Source of the DNA: an uncultured Gammaproteobacteria bacterium | Lineage (GTDB): Bacteria > Pseudomonadota > Gammaproteobacteria > HK1 | Length of the DNA stretch: 64,000 bases | Assembly (NCBI GenBank): GCA_958295465.1 | Contig: OY282353.1 | Location: forward strand, 3,091,001-3,155,000 | Reading direction: 5' to 3' | Shown: in pieces, positions 17,670 to 27,014 of the stretch | How the letters are laid out: every line of letters begins with the position of its first letter | How positions within the stretch are numbered: position 1 is the stretch's first letter | Made by a program: the position numbers and the translations under genes | The notes under the pieces: model-generated | The model's database searches: none | Seen by the model: only the letters and a program-made list of their open reading frames with translations | What the model was told of the DNA's origin: nothing

Positions 17670-17852
17670 ATGCGTATCGGTGAAGCGGCGCGGCGCTCGG
17701 GCATGGCGGCGAAGACGATCCGCTTCTACGAAGAGGCCGGCCTGATCGCGCCCGCGTCGCGTACCGGCAACGGCTACCGAGGGTTCGGTGAAGACGACGT
17801 GCGGCGCCTGCAGTTCATCCACCGCGCCCGCGACCTGGGGTCCGGCATCGAA
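17670..17852 (+). pseudogene. Truncated MerR-family regulator
   Basis: The translation MRIGEAARRSGMAAKTIRFY to RLQFIHRARDLGSGIE is the MerR helix-turn-helix domain of the CueR/ZntR kind. Similarity stops after about 61 residues; the coiled-coil and metal-binding loop are absent and the frame runs on into the terminator of the opposing gene. A second, shorter piece of the same domain is at 16041-16075. Both look like debris of one regulator. Confidence 0.75.
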
Positions 17853-17870
17853 GCGGCGGGCGTGACACGC

Positions 17871-17898
17871 AAAAAAAGCCCGGGCTTGCGGCCCGGGC
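17871..17898 (-). terminator. Rho-independent terminator of the LivK-type gene
   Basis: Perfect eight-base GC stem GCCCGGGC (17878-17885 and 17891-17898) with a five-base loop, followed on the minus strand by seven U residues (17877-17871). It ends transcription of the substrate-binding gene at 17960. Confidence 0.92.
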
Positions 17899-17959
17899 CC
17901 TGGACTTCCCCGACGCCGTTGAAGGCGGCGTCGTCGCAAAGGCTGGAGCGTGGATGGCG

Positions 17960-19165
17960 CTACATCGCGATGCCGACTTCCATGAACTTGCCGTCCTTGA
18001 CCATCATCTCCACGATGACCCCGGCGACGTCGCCCGCGTCGTCGAACTCGTGGGAGCCGGCGGCGCCCTCGTAGTTCACGTCCTTGCCGGCCCTGATGAG
18101 CTCGGCCGCCTTGCTCCATTCCCCGGGCATGACCACCTCGCCGGGCGCGCTCGCCACATCGCGTAGCGCCGCATTCAGCCCGGCGCGCTCCGCCTTGCCG
18201 TTCTTCTCGATGGCCAGCGCCAGCAGGAACGCCGCGTCGTAGGCTTGCGCCGCGTACGGCGCCTTGGGGTCCAGCCCCGCTTTCTCGGCCGCCATGCTGA
18301 ACTTGTCCGCCCCGGGGATCTCCGGCGTGCCGGGCCGGGTCGAGATCATGCCTTCGAGGCGGTCGCCGCCGATGGCCTCGACCAGCGCATCGCCCACCAT
18401 GCCGTCGCCACCGACGAACTTGTTGAAGTCACCACCCTCCAGAGCCTGGCGGATGATGGTCTGCCCGGAGCCGTCGCCATAGGCGAGCACCACCAGGGTT
18501 CCGGCGCCGCTGGAGGCCAGCGAGCCGAGCTCGGAGCGGTAGTCGGCCTTCTTGTCCTCGTGTGCTTCCTTGGCGGAGACGGTGCCGCCCACGCTCTTGA
18601 ACGCGGCGTCCAGGGAGTCGGCGAAACCCTTGCCGTAGTCGTTGTTGACGTAGGTGATCGCGACGTTGTCGATGCCCTTCGACATCAGCAGCCGCGCCAT
18701 CACCGCGCCCTGGTAGGCGTCGGAAGGCGTGGTGCGGAAGACCAGATCCCTGTCTTCCATCGTGGTGAGCGCGGGGGAGGTCGAGGCCGGCGAGACCACC
18801 ACCACTCCGCCGGGGATGGCGGCGTTGTTCGCCGCGGAGATCGTCGCCCCCGAGCAGAGCGCGCCGACGATGCCGAGCACGTTCTCGGTGTTGACGAGGC
18901 GGTCGCCCGCGTTGGCGGCGGCGGTGGCGTCCGCGCAGGTCGTGTCGCCGCTGGGGACGGCCAGGGTCTGGCCGCCGAGGACCCCGCCCTGATCGTTCAC
19001 GTGGCTGGCCGCGAGCTTCGCGCCTTCGTAGATCGGCGGGACCAGGCTCTCGATGGGGCCGGTGAAGCCGCCCAGGAAGCCGATCTTGACGTCGGCCACC
19101 GCGGCGGCCTGTACCAGCATTGCGCCCGCGCCCAGGGCGAGGGCGGAAGTCAGTCTTGCGGTCAT
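17960..19165 (-). CDS. Branched-chain-amino-acid-type ABC substrate-binding protein
   Basis: A periplasmic binding protein of the LivK/Peripla_BP_6 type. A Sec signal peptide (LTSALALGAGAMLVQAAAVA) is followed by DVKIGFLGGFTGPIES, the first strand of the fold. SGDTTCADATAAA and the conserved FRTTPSDAYQGAVMA segment support the family, which serves amino acids, amides or aromatic acids. ATG at 19165 follows AGGGAGAA. No permease or ATPase gene is next to it, so it is an orphan component or works with a transporter elsewhere. A strong terminator lies 62 bases downstream. Confidence 0.9.
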   Translation of the reverse strand: MTARLTSALALGAGAMLVQAAAVADVKIGFLGGFTGPIESLVPPIYEGAKLAASHVNDQGGVLGGQTLAVPSGDTTCADATAAANAGDRLVNTENVLGIVGALCSGATISAANNAAIPGGVVVVSPASTSPALTTMEDRDLVFRTTPSDAYQGAVMARLLMSKGIDNVAITYVNNDYGKGFADSLDAAFKSVGGTVSAKEAHEDKKADYRSELGSLASSGAGTLVVLAYGDGSGQTIIRQALEGGDFNKFVGGDGMVGDALVEAIGGDRLEGMISTRPGTPEIPGADKFSMAAEKAGLDPKAPYAAQAYDAAFLLALAIEKNGKAERAGLNAALRDVASAPGEVVMPGEWSKAAELIRAGKDVNYEGAAGSHEFDDAGDVAGVIVEMMVKDGKFMEVGIAM

Positions 19166-19275
19166 GGCAGTTCTCCCTCTATTGCTACAGTCGTGTTTGC
19201 AGGTCATGTCGGCCGGACGGAACCGCGACCGCCGTACCGGACGGCGACTGTTGCGGGTTGCGCCCGAGCCCCGGC

Positions 19276-20151
19276 TCAGCCCCCGTGAAAGATGGACATG
19301 ACCATGCGCCGGACGTGGACCGGCAGATGCTGATCGTAGCCCCTCCAGTCGGCGTATTGCGGCAGCTTCAGCTCGTGCTGCCACATCTCCATGCTGGTCA
19401 TGACCTTCATCGGCCCCCCTTCCTGCATGGCCTTGCCGATTTCGCCGCCCACCAGGTTGAACAGGTCCTCGACGAAGGCCGCGCTCTCGTCGACGATGGC
19501 CACCGAGGTGTCCTCCGAGTGGGCGTTCACCGCGTGGCGCAGGTCCATCTTCTGCAGCTCCTTCAGCACCCGCCGGATCGCCAGGTAGTTGTCGTCGTCC
19601 ATCCACATCCCGTTCGTCAGCGAGCGGTGCTCGTAGAGGTCGGCGGTGAACGCCACCCGCTCCTCGGGCAGATGCACCACGGTGGAGGCGAAGCCGTCGG
19701 CCGGGCCGAAGTAGAGGAGGTCCACCGTCGGCCCGCGGAAGTCCACCCGCAGGGAGTCGGTGAACGTCACGTGCACTTCCTTCGGGGACTGCGGGCCCAG
19801 GTCCAGATCGAACACCGCCTGGCAGGCGGCGTGGCAGATCACCTGGGCTTCGGGGAAGACCTCGGTGCCGCCCACGTGGTCGTAGTGCTCATGGGACAGG
19901 ACGATCCTGGTGACGGGCTTGTCGGTGATCCCGGCGATGGCGTTTTTCAGGGACTGGGCCCGGGGGGTGAACGCCGGGTCGGTGATCAGCACCCCGTCCT
20001 CGCCCACCACCACCAGGCTGGTGTAGTGGGACTCGCTCATCATGTACACGTCGTCGGCGAGCTGCTTGACCACCGGCGCCGCGAAGACGGCCGGCGCCGC
20101 CAGAACGGCCAGGGTGCTTGTGACGGCGAGTTTTCTGAACAGGCGCAGCAT
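19276..20151 (-). CDS. Exported metallo-beta-lactamase-fold hydrolase
   Basis: The N-terminus (RKLAVTSTLAVLAAPAVFAAP) is a Sec signal peptide. The zinc motif LSHEHYDHVGG (H-x-H-x-D-H) is complete, and downstream histidines (ICHAACQ, VNAHSED) can complete the two-metal site. This places it among periplasmic MBL-fold hydrolases close to SoxH/quinoprotein-relay-type proteins; the substrate is not evident and there is no reason to call it an antibiotic resistance gene. It reads into the LivK-type gene 110 bases downstream and may share its transcript. Confidence 0.85.
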   Translation of the reverse strand: MLRLFRKLAVTSTLAVLAAPAVFAAPVVKQLADDVYMMSESHYTSLVVVGEDGVLITDPAFTPRAQSLKNAIAGITDKPVTRIVLSHEHYDHVGGTEVFPEAQVICHAACQAVFDLDLGPQSPKEVHVTFTDSLRVDFRGPTVDLLYFGPADGFASTVVHLPEERVAFTADLYEHRSLTNGMWMDDDNYLAIRRVLKELQKMDLRHAVNAHSEDTSVAIVDESAAFVEDLFNLVGGEIGKAMQEGGPMKVMTSMEMWQHELKLPQYADWRGYDQHLPVHVRRMVMSIFHGG

Positions 20152-20543
20152 GAGGTTCCCCTCCGTTTGGTAGAGGGAGGCAGTATTGAAGCAGCGACGA
20201 TTTACGTCAACGTCTGTTTGCCGTTTCCGCTTGCGGCATCCGCACTGCGCATCCGGAGTGGCGCCCTGCCACCCTCCCGGCTACGCCCCGACCCGGGGAG
20301 CGGCCGTGGCCGCAGGCCTTCCCTTTCGGGGGTCGCGGCGTCCCCTCATCCGTGTCATCGGCATGTCCGGTGCGTGTGTCGTGCGCCGTCGAACGACGCC
20401 ATCGTCCCTGCTGCCGCTCTCCGGATCCTTCGGAAATCCATCCGGTGGCGCGGGTAGAATGCTTCCCGCTCCTCGGAATGTGAACAGGATTCTGCCGGAG
20501 CCGGGTTGCGGACGCCATCGGGATTGAAGGAGAACCGCGCACC
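20152..20543. other. Divergent intergenic region
   Basis: 392 bases between the MBL-fold gene and the cupin gene. A TAGAAT at about 20454 could be a -10 box for the plus-strand pair, but no good -35 partner is seen. No repeat or small gene found. Confidence 0.4.
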
Positions 20544-21677
20544 ATGAACGAACGTGGCGGGACGGGCGGCTCATGCGGCGGCGCGACGCAGGCCGAGATG
20601 CGGTTGCCGAGCCGGGACCTGCATGCGGATCTGTCGTTCTTCGGCGATACGCTGGGCTTCCGTCTGGAGACGATCTTTCCCGCCGACGATCCGGCGGTGG
20701 CGGTCATGGCCGGCCACGGCCTGCGGATCAGGCTGGAGCGCGGCGCGGACGAGGCGCCGGGCGCCATCCGCTTGCGGTGCGAACACCCGGGCCGGTTCGC
20801 CGCGGGGGAGACCGAGCTGCGGGCGCCCAACGGGACCCGGATCGAGATCCGCCCGGCAGCCGGTCCGGCTTTCGCGCAACCCCCGACCCGGCATGCCCTG
20901 GTGGTGCAGCGCCTGGGCGAGGGCGGCTCGTGGAAGGTCGGCCGCGCCGGCATGCACTATCGCGACCTGATCCCGGGGCGTCTGGGCGGCGCCGTGATCG
21001 CCTCCCACATCCGCATTCCGGACGGAGGGCCGGTGCCGGACATGGTGCACTACCACACCATCACCTTTCAGCTCATCTACTGCTACCGCGGCTGGTTCAA
21101 TCTGGTCTACGAGGATCAGGGACCCCCGTTTCGCCTGGAAGCGGGAGACTGCGTGATTCAACCCTCGCAGATCCGCCATCGGGTGCTGGAGTCCTCGGAC
21201 CACGCGGAGGTGATCGAGCTGGGCGTGCCCGCCGAGCACCTGACCACCATCGATCATGCGCTCACCCTGCCCACCGGCGCCCTGAACCCGGAGCGCGATT
21301 TCAGCGGACAGCGCTTTTGCCGCCATCGGCGGCGCGATGCCGTCTGGCAGCCATGGCGGCTTCCGGGCTTCGAGGTGCGCCGCACCGGTATCGACGGGGC
21401 GACCGGCGGCGTCGCGAACGCGGAGGTGGCCAGGCCGGTCGACGGCTCCGCGAGCGTGGCCGCGAGCCACGACGCGGACATCCTCTTCACCTTCGTGCTG
21501 GAGGGAGGCATGTGGCTGCGGGCCTCGGATCGGGAAGCCCGGGAGCTGCGAGCCGGGGATGCCTTCGTGGTCCCGCCGCGGACCGGGATCGCCTACGAGC
21601 GGTGCTCCGCGGATCTGGAACTGCTCGAAGTGTCGCTTCCGGGCGCGTTCGAGACCACGATGCACGACGGGCCGTAG
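20544..21677 (+). CDS. VOC (glyoxalase-like) and cupin fusion protein
   Basis: Residues ~18-80 (RDLHADLSFFGDTLGFRLET) resemble one VOC half-module. Residues ~135-245 form a cupin with HYHTITFQLIYCYRGWFNLV and a Gly-Asp turn (LEAGDCVIQPSQIRHRV), and the last 120 residues (ILFTFVLEGGMWL ... RAGDAFVVPP) a second cupin. Histidines suitable for metal binding are in the first cupin. The gene starts at ATG 20544 after AAGGAGAA and lies 147 bases before kynureninase on the same strand, so a place in tryptophan or related aromatic breakdown is likely, but the reaction is unknown. Confidence 0.75.
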   Translation: MNERGGTGGSCGGATQAEMRLPSRDLHADLSFFGDTLGFRLETIFPADDPAVAVMAGHGLRIRLERGADEAPGAIRLRCEHPGRFAAGETELRAPNGTRIEIRPAAGPAFAQPPTRHALVVQRLGEGGSWKVGRAGMHYRDLIPGRLGGAVIASHIRIPDGGPVPDMVHYHTITFQLIYCYRGWFNLVYEDQGPPFRLEAGDCVIQPSQIRHRVLESSDHAEVIELGVPAEHLTTIDHALTLPTGALNPERDFSGQRFCRHRRRDAVWQPWRLPGFEVRRTGIDGATGGVANAEVARPVDGSASVAASHDADILFTFVLEGGMWLRASDREARELRAGDAFVVPPRTGIAYERCSADLELLEVSLPGAFETTMHDGP

Positions 21678-21824
21678 CGAGTCCGCGGAGGCGTTGAAGG
21701 GCCGAAGTACGTCCACGATCCCAACCGGCATGGCTGGAAGCGGAGGCCGGTTGGTGAACGAACCGTCGTCGCCTTGTCGAAGATTTCACGGGCAAGAGGC
21801 TGACGAAGCAACAGCGGAAAGACG

Positions 21825-23018
21825 ATGACCGATTTCACCAGGACCAAGGTGTTGTTCCATCTGCCCGAAGGGGTGATCTACCTGGACGGCAACTCGCTCG
21901 GCCCGCTGCCGCTGGCGGCGCGTGAGCGCGTCGCCCGCCTGCTGCGCGAGGAATGGGGGGAGATGCTGATCCGCGGCTGGAACGACGCGGGCTGGATGGG
22001 TGAGCCGTGCCGGCTCGGCGAGCGCATCGGCCGGCTGGTCGGAGCCCCGGCCGGTACCGTGGTGATGGGCGATACGTTGTCCATCAAGGTCTACCAGGCG
22101 CTGGCCGCCGCCCTGGAGTTGCGTCCGGAGAGGCGCGTCATTCTCTCGGACCACGGCAACTTCCCGTCGGATCTCTATATGGCGGACGGACTGGTCCGCT
22201 CGCTCGGCCGGGGCCACGAGGTCCGGCTGGTCGCCCCGGAGGAAGTCGCCGATGCGATCGACCGGAGCGTCGCGGTGGTGATGTTGACCGAGGTCGATTA
22301 CCGGACCGGCCGGTTGCACGACATGGGGCGCGTGACCGAGGCCGCCCACGACGCCGGCGCATTGACGGTTTGGGATCTGGCACATTCGGCCGGCGCGCTG
22401 CCGATCGACCTCGCCGCCGCCGGGGCCGACTTCGCGGTCGGCTGCACCTACAAGTTTCTCAACGCCGGCCCCGGAGCGCCGGCCTTCATCTACGTCTCGC
22501 CCCGGCACATCGACCACGTCCGTCCCGTCCTCTCCGGCTGGCTGGGCCACGAGGCGCCCTTCGCCTTCGACCGCGACTACCGCTCCGGCCCCGGCATCGA
22601 ACGCATGAGGGTGGGGACCCCGCCGATCATCGCCCTTGCGGCGCTGGACGCGGCGCTCGACGTCTGGGACGGCGTGGCGATCGACGACGTGCGCGCCCGG
22701 TCCGTCGAGCTCGGCGAGCTGTTCATCGCGGAGGTGGAGAAGGGTTGCCCGGATCTCGCACTCGCCAGCCCAAGGGCGGCCGGAGAGCGCGGCTCGCAGG
22801 TGTGCTTCCGGTTCGAGCACGCCTGGCCGGCCATGCAGGCGCTCATCGACAGGGGCGTCATCGGCGACTTCCGCGCTCCCGACGTCATGCGGTTCGGCAT
22901 CGCACCCCTCTATCTCGACGCCGCGGACATGGTCCGGGCGGCGGAGGTCCTGGCCGGGATCGTGGCCGGGCGGCAGTGGGAGCAGCCGCGGTACCAGGAA
23001 CGGCGGGCGGTGACCTGA
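21825..23018 (+). CDS. kynU: Kynureninase
   Basis: A PLP enzyme that splits kynurenine into anthranilate and alanine. The PLP lysine is K210 in VGCTYKFLNAGPG, and the Asp/His that hold the cofactor lie in WDLAHSAGA (184-190). YLDGNSLGPLP and the RVGTPPIIALAALDAALDVW region are typical. Its 397 residues agree with bacterial KynU. No kynA or kynB follows, so the rest of the pathway must be elsewhere. Confidence 0.92.
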   Translation: MTDFTRTKVLFHLPEGVIYLDGNSLGPLPLAARERVARLLREEWGEMLIRGWNDAGWMGEPCRLGERIGRLVGAPAGTVVMGDTLSIKVYQALAAALELRPERRVILSDHGNFPSDLYMADGLVRSLGRGHEVRLVAPEEVADAIDRSVAVVMLTEVDYRTGRLHDMGRVTEAAHDAGALTVWDLAHSAGALPIDLAAAGADFAVGCTYKFLNAGPGAPAFIYVSPRHIDHVRPVLSGWLGHEAPFAFDRDYRSGPGIERMRVGTPPIIALAALDAALDVWDGVAIDDVRARSVELGELFIAEVEKGCPDLALASPRAAGERGSQVCFRFEHAWPAMQALIDRGVIGDFRAPDVMRFGIAPLYLDAADMVRAAEVLAGIVAGRQWEQPRYQERRAVT

Positions 23019-23093
23019 GTGCGCTCGCCACTCGCCGGAGACTGGATCGAGAGCGGACCCGACCGTGTATCCGGCTGAATGGATCGTCGAGGC

Positions 23094-24053
23094 TCAATCC
23101 CGGCCCTTCGGAACCACCTCGTAGCCGGGCGCCTCCGGCTCGTCGTCGACCATCTGCGCGGGAAAGCCGGGGGTGAGGATCGACAGGCCGGTCGCGTCCT
23201 CGAGGCGGCGGATGATGTTCGGCGACCATTCACGCGAGCCGTATCGCGCCTCCCCGTCCTTGAAGATCCCGACCATGAGCGGATTGAGCTCGACGGGGAC
23301 GCCGCACCGGTCGGCGATCGCCTGGAACAACCCGATGTCCTTGCTCACCAGATCCATCGTGAACGAGATGTCGCGCGAGCCGTTCAGGATCACCTGGCTC
23401 TCGGTCTCGTGGACGAAGGAGTTGCCGGAAGAGATCCGGATCGCTTCCCAGGTGGTGTTCAGGTCCATGCCCGCCGCCTTCGCGGTGACCAGCGCCTCGC
23501 AGCAGGAGATCAGGTTGGCGGTAGCGAGGTAGTTGGTCACCACCTTGAGGATGGAGGCCGATCCGAGGGGGCCGGTGTGGAGTATCCGGCGGCCCATGGC
23601 CGTCAGCAGCGGGAGGACGCGCTCGAACGTCGAGCGTTCACAGCCGGCGAAGATCGAGATGTTGCCGGTATCCGCGCGGTGGCAACCGCCGGACACCGGG
23701 CAGTCCACCGGCTCGCCGCCGAGCGCGACCACCCTCTCCCCGAGCCGGCGGACCTCGGCCTCGTCGGTGGTGGACATCTCCATCCAGATCTTGCCCTCGC
23801 CCATCGCCGAGAGCAGCCCGTCCCCGGCTTCCAGCACCGCGGCCGACGCGGCGGGGGTGGGCAGGCAGGTGATGACCGCATCCGCGGCTTCCATCATCCG
23901 CGCAGGGCTCTCCCCCCAGTGCGCGCCGGCGGCGAGGAACGGTTGCGCGGCGTCCCGGTCGAGGTCCCGCACCGTCAGGTCGAGCCCGTTGTGCAGCAAC
24001 GATCCGGCGAGCTTGCCTCCGACGTTCCCAAGCCCGATGAATCCGACTTTCAT
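23094..24053 (-). CDS. 3-hydroxyisobutyrate-dehydrogenase-family NAD(P) oxidoreductase
   Basis: The N-terminal KVGFIGLGNVGGKLAGSL is the dinucleotide-binding GxGxxG fold of the beta-hydroxyacid dehydrogenase family. The substrate signature is DCPVSGG (residues ~127-133), and the catalytic lysine lies in SILKVVTNYL. Substrates of this family include 3-hydroxyisobutyrate, tartronate semialdehyde and other short hydroxyacids; none can be singled out. It reads in line with, and seven bases after, the PotD-like gene, so they probably share a transcript. Confidence 0.85.
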   Translation of the reverse strand: MKVGFIGLGNVGGKLAGSLLHNGLDLTVRDLDRDAAQPFLAAGAHWGESPARMMEAADAVITCLPTPAASAAVLEAGDGLLSAMGEGKIWMEMSTTDEAEVRRLGERVVALGGEPVDCPVSGGCHRADTGNISIFAGCERSTFERVLPLLTAMGRRILHTGPLGSASILKVVTNYLATANLISCCEALVTAKAAGMDLNTTWEAIRISSGNSFVHETESQVILNGSRDISFTMDLVSKDIGLFQAIADRCGVPVELNPLMVGIFKDGEARYGSREWSPNIIRRLEDATGLSILTPGFPAQMVDDEPEAPGYEVVPKGRD

Positions 24054-24059
24054 CGGCTT

Positions 24060-25172
24060 TCAGCGGGCGGACCCCGACAAACCACGCCCCCCTTTCGCCA
24101 GCCACTGCTCCATCTTTGCCGACAGCTCCGCATGGTGGGTCGCCCACCATGCGGCGTCCGTCTGCAGCGCGTTGGCCATGTTCGCCGCCGCGGTGGGCAG
24201 CATCGCCTTCGTCCCCTCATCCACCAGGGCCATCGCCGAGACCCTCGCCGGCCCGTAGGTGATGTACCTGGTCTGCTCCGCCAACGGCTCGGAGCTCGTG
24301 GCGAAGCGGATGAAATCCATCGCCTTGGCGAGGTTTTCGGTGCCCTTGGGGACCCCCCAGGAATCGATATCCCAGAGCTGTCCGTCCCAGACGATGGCGT
24401 AGTCCTTGCCGTCCTCGACCATCGGGCGATACATGCGGCCGTTCCATACGGAGGTCATGGCGACTTCGCCCGAATCCAGGAGTCGAACCGGCTCCGATCC
24501 CGACGTCCACCACACGAGGCTCGTTCTGATCCTGTCCAGAACGCCGAACGCCCGTGCCTGGCCTTCCTCGGTTTCCAGTGTGGCGTAGACCTCGGCCGGG
24601 GCGACCCCGTCCGCCATCAGCGCCCATTCCATGGCCACCCTGGGGTCGCGCCTCAAGCCCCGCTTGCCGGGAAACTTCTTCACGTCGAAGAAGTCCGCGA
24701 GTCCGGCCGGGCGGGCGCCCTCGAACCGGCTGCCGTCATAGCCGACGACGGTCGCCCAGATCATCTGGCCGACGCCGCATTCGGTGAGCGCACCGGGAAT
24801 GAAGTCTTCCGCGGCCGGGGTGCCGTCGCCGCCGGCCGCCAGCTTCCCGTGGTCGATTTTCTCGAGCAGACCTTCACGGCATCCCCGGATGAGGTCCGAA
24901 AGCTCGAAGTCCACCACGTCCCAGACGACGTTCTCGGTGTCGACCTGCTCGCGGATCTCGTCGAGGCCGCCGTTGTAGGTTTCCATCGCCACCCATTCAC
25001 CGCTCCGGCGGCGGAACGGCTTGACGTAGGCCAGCATCTGGCTCCTGGTATAGCTGCCGCCCCACGAGACGATCGTCAGATCCTTTTGCGGCGCGGTCTG
25101 CGCAACCGCGCCGCCCGCCTGCAGAAGGACGACGGCCGAGACGGCGGCTCCAAGGCGAAATAGTGAACGCAT
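24060..25172 (-). CDS. PotD-like ABC substrate-binding protein
   Basis: The signal peptide MRSLFRLGAAVSAVVLLQAG ends near AVAQ. The mature start LTIVSWGGSYTRSQMLAYVKPF is characteristic of the spermidine/putrescine (PotD/PotF) binding-protein group. WDIDSWGVPKGTENLAKAMDFI is the usual C-terminal lobe motif. ATG at 25172 was chosen because it opens the signal peptide. No permease or ATPase is adjacent; a BCCT carrier lies upstream on the same strand. Polyamines or other cationic or betaine-like solutes are possible ligands. Confidence 0.88.
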   Translation of the reverse strand: MRSLFRLGAAVSAVVLLQAGGAVAQTAPQKDLTIVSWGGSYTRSQMLAYVKPFRRRSGEWVAMETYNGGLDEIREQVDTENVVWDVVDFELSDLIRGCREGLLEKIDHGKLAAGGDGTPAAEDFIPGALTECGVGQMIWATVVGYDGSRFEGARPAGLADFFDVKKFPGKRGLRRDPRVAMEWALMADGVAPAEVYATLETEEGQARAFGVLDRIRTSLVWWTSGSEPVRLLDSGEVAMTSVWNGRMYRPMVEDGKDYAIVWDGQLWDIDSWGVPKGTENLAKAMDFIRFATSSEPLAEQTRYITYGPARVSAMALVDEGTKAMLPTAAANMANALQTDAAWWATHHAELSAKMEQWLAKGGRGLSGSAR

Positions 25173-25317
25173 TGCCTTGATCTCCCTTGTTTCGATTCCG
25201 CGATGTCGGCGGGACACCCACGATGTCCACGAGACGCCCACCGTGCCCGCGGGACTCAATGGTCGAGGCGCTGAACCACTTCATTCGCCTCCCGGATCCC
25301 GCTGGCTTCGAGTGCAT

Positions 25318-25346
25318 CGGGGACGGGCGGGTGACGCCCGTCCCCG
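25318..25346. terminator. Perfect 12-bp hairpin after the BCCT gene
   Basis: Stem 25318-25329 with 25335-25346, five-base loop, all G/C except one A-T pair. No U run follows on either strand. It stands ten bases after the BCCT stop, so it may end or protect that mRNA. Confidence 0.6.
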
Positions 25347-25355
25347 CTCAGCCAT

Positions 25356-27014
25356 TCAGGCATGCAACTCGCCACTCAAGCTGGTTCCGTCCGGCGCCCT
25401 CCCCGCGGCTGGCGCGGGCACGGCGCTGGAATCCTCGTTCAGGGATTTGACGACCCCGTACGTCATCAGGAGCATGATCACGCTCACGGGCAGCGCCGCC
25501 GCGATGGAGGCGGTCTGAAGCGCCTTCAGCCCGCCGGCAAGCAGCAGAGCCGCCGCCACGAAGCCTTCGCCGAGCCCCCAGAAGATGCGGAATCGCTGTG
25601 GCGGATCGTCGTCGCCCATGCTCAGCATGGTGGTGATGACGAGCGTTCCCGAATCGGAGGAGGTGATGAACCAGGTGGCGAGCAGGAAGGTCGCCAGCGC
25701 CGCCATCGCCCAGTTCAGCCAGTGAAAGTCCGTCATCCGCTCGATGGTGCCGTAGAGCGCGGCGGGCAGGTTCCAATCCCGGATCAACTGGGCGATCCCC
25801 GCGGTTCCCACCCCGCCGTCCGCGGTCAGCTCCAGGTACATCGCGTTGCCGCCGAAGACGCACAGGCAGAAGAAGGCGATGGTCGTCGGGACGAACATCA
25901 CCCCCAGCATGAACTCCCGAATGGTTCGGCCGCGGCTGATCCGGGCGATGAACATCCCGACGAAGGGCGCCCAGGAGATCCACCAGCCCCAGTAGAAGAT
26001 CGTCCAGCCTCCCTGCCAGGCGGCGGCGCCTTCCTCGTTGAAGGTCTGGAAGCCCATCGGGATGACGTTCCAGAGGTAGTCGCCGACGGCGGTGACGAAG
26101 AATCCCATCAGCCACTGGAACGGCCCGCCGAACAGGAAGTAGGCGAGTAGGACGACGCTCAGCCAGATGTTCCACTCCGAGATGATGCGGATACCGTTGC
26201 CGACCCCGGAGACGGCGGAAAACGTGGCCACGACGGAGATGATCGCGATCAGAATGACCTGGGTGGTCGTCCCGGGGTCCACTCCGAACAGGAAATTGAG
26301 CCCGGTGGCCATCTGGCTGACCCCGAGGCCGAGCGACGTGGCGACGCCGAACACCGTGCCGAACACCGCCAGCAGGTCGACGGCATGGCCGATCGGGCCG
26401 TAAATCCGGTCGCCGATGACCGGATAGAGCGCCGATCGCAGCGTCAGCGGCAGCTTCTTGCGGAATCCGAAGTAGGCGAGGCACAGGCCGACCATCACGT
26501 AGACCGCCCAGCCGTGGAACCCCCAGTGAAAGTACGTCACGCGCATCGCGAGGGCCGCGCGCTCCTCGTTCATCTCGGTGACGAGGGCGCGGTCCGCGAA
26601 GGGATTGTTCGGATAACCCCAGGGCTCGGTGTTGTCGAAGTAGAACATCGGCTCGGCGATGCCGAAGAAAAGGAGCCCGATGCCGACCCCGGCCGAGAAC
26701 AGCATCGCGAACCAGGAGAAGTTGCTGAACTCGGGCTTGCTGTCGTCGTCGCCGAGCTTGATCGCCCCGTGGCGGCTGCACATCAGGTAGAGACAGACGA
26801 ACACCATGATGACGAGCGCGCTGATGTAGTACCAGTTCAGCGCCGACTCGATCCAGCCGCGTACGGCCGAGTAGATGGAGTTGGCGAACTCAACGTTCAG
26901 AGCCGTGAAGACCACGAACGCGGCGACCATGCCCTTCGAAGCAAGTCCCATGGCGGGATTGAGCCCTTTCCAGATGCCTGCCTTTGCCACCTGTGGCGGT
27001 GTTTGCTCTTGCAT
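25356..27014 (-). CDS. BCCT-family betaine/carnitine/choline transporter
   Basis: A 12-transmembrane-segment carrier. The signature EPMFYFDNTEPWG after SAGVGIGLLFFGIAEP, and the substrate-box residues in IFYWGWWISWAPFVGMFIARISRGRTIREF, are classical for BetT/BetP/CaiT. Such proteins import quaternary amines as osmolytes or food. ATG at 27014 (MQEQTPPQV) fits; the extension to 27095 does not resemble the family. The cytoplasmic C-terminal tail is short. Its neighbours, a PotD-like binding protein and an oxidoreductase, would suit uptake and use of amine compounds. Confidence 0.93.
   Translation of the reverse strand: MQEQTPPQVAKAGIWKGLNPAMGLASKGMVAAFVVFTALNVEFANSIYSAVRGWIESALNWYYISALVIMVFVCLYLMCSRHGAIKLGDDDSKPEFSNFSWFAMLFSAGVGIGLLFFGIAEPMFYFDNTEPWGYPNNPFADRALVTEMNEERAALAMRVTYFHWGFHGWAVYVMVGLCLAYFGFRKKLPLTLRSALYPVIGDRIYGPIGHAVDLLAVFGTVFGVATSLGLGVSQMATGLNFLFGVDPGTTTQVILIAIISVVATFSAVSGVGNGIRIISEWNIWLSVVLLAYFLFGGPFQWLMGFFVTAVGDYLWNVIPMGFQTFNEEGAAAWQGGWTIFYWGWWISWAPFVGMFIARISRGRTIREFMLGVMFVPTTIAFFCLCVFGGNAMYLELTADGGVGTAGIAQLIRDWNLPAALYGTIERMTDFHWLNWAMAALATFLLATWFITSSDSGTLVITTMLSMGDDDPPQRFRIFWGLGEGFVAAALLLAGGLKALQTASIAAALPVSVIMLLMTYGVVKSLNEDSSAVPAPAAGRAPDGTSLSGELHA

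Noticed and set aside
19276-20151. MBL-fold gene as a beta-lactamase
   Set aside because: The zinc motif is shared by many hydrolases and there is no beta-lactamase-specific feature.
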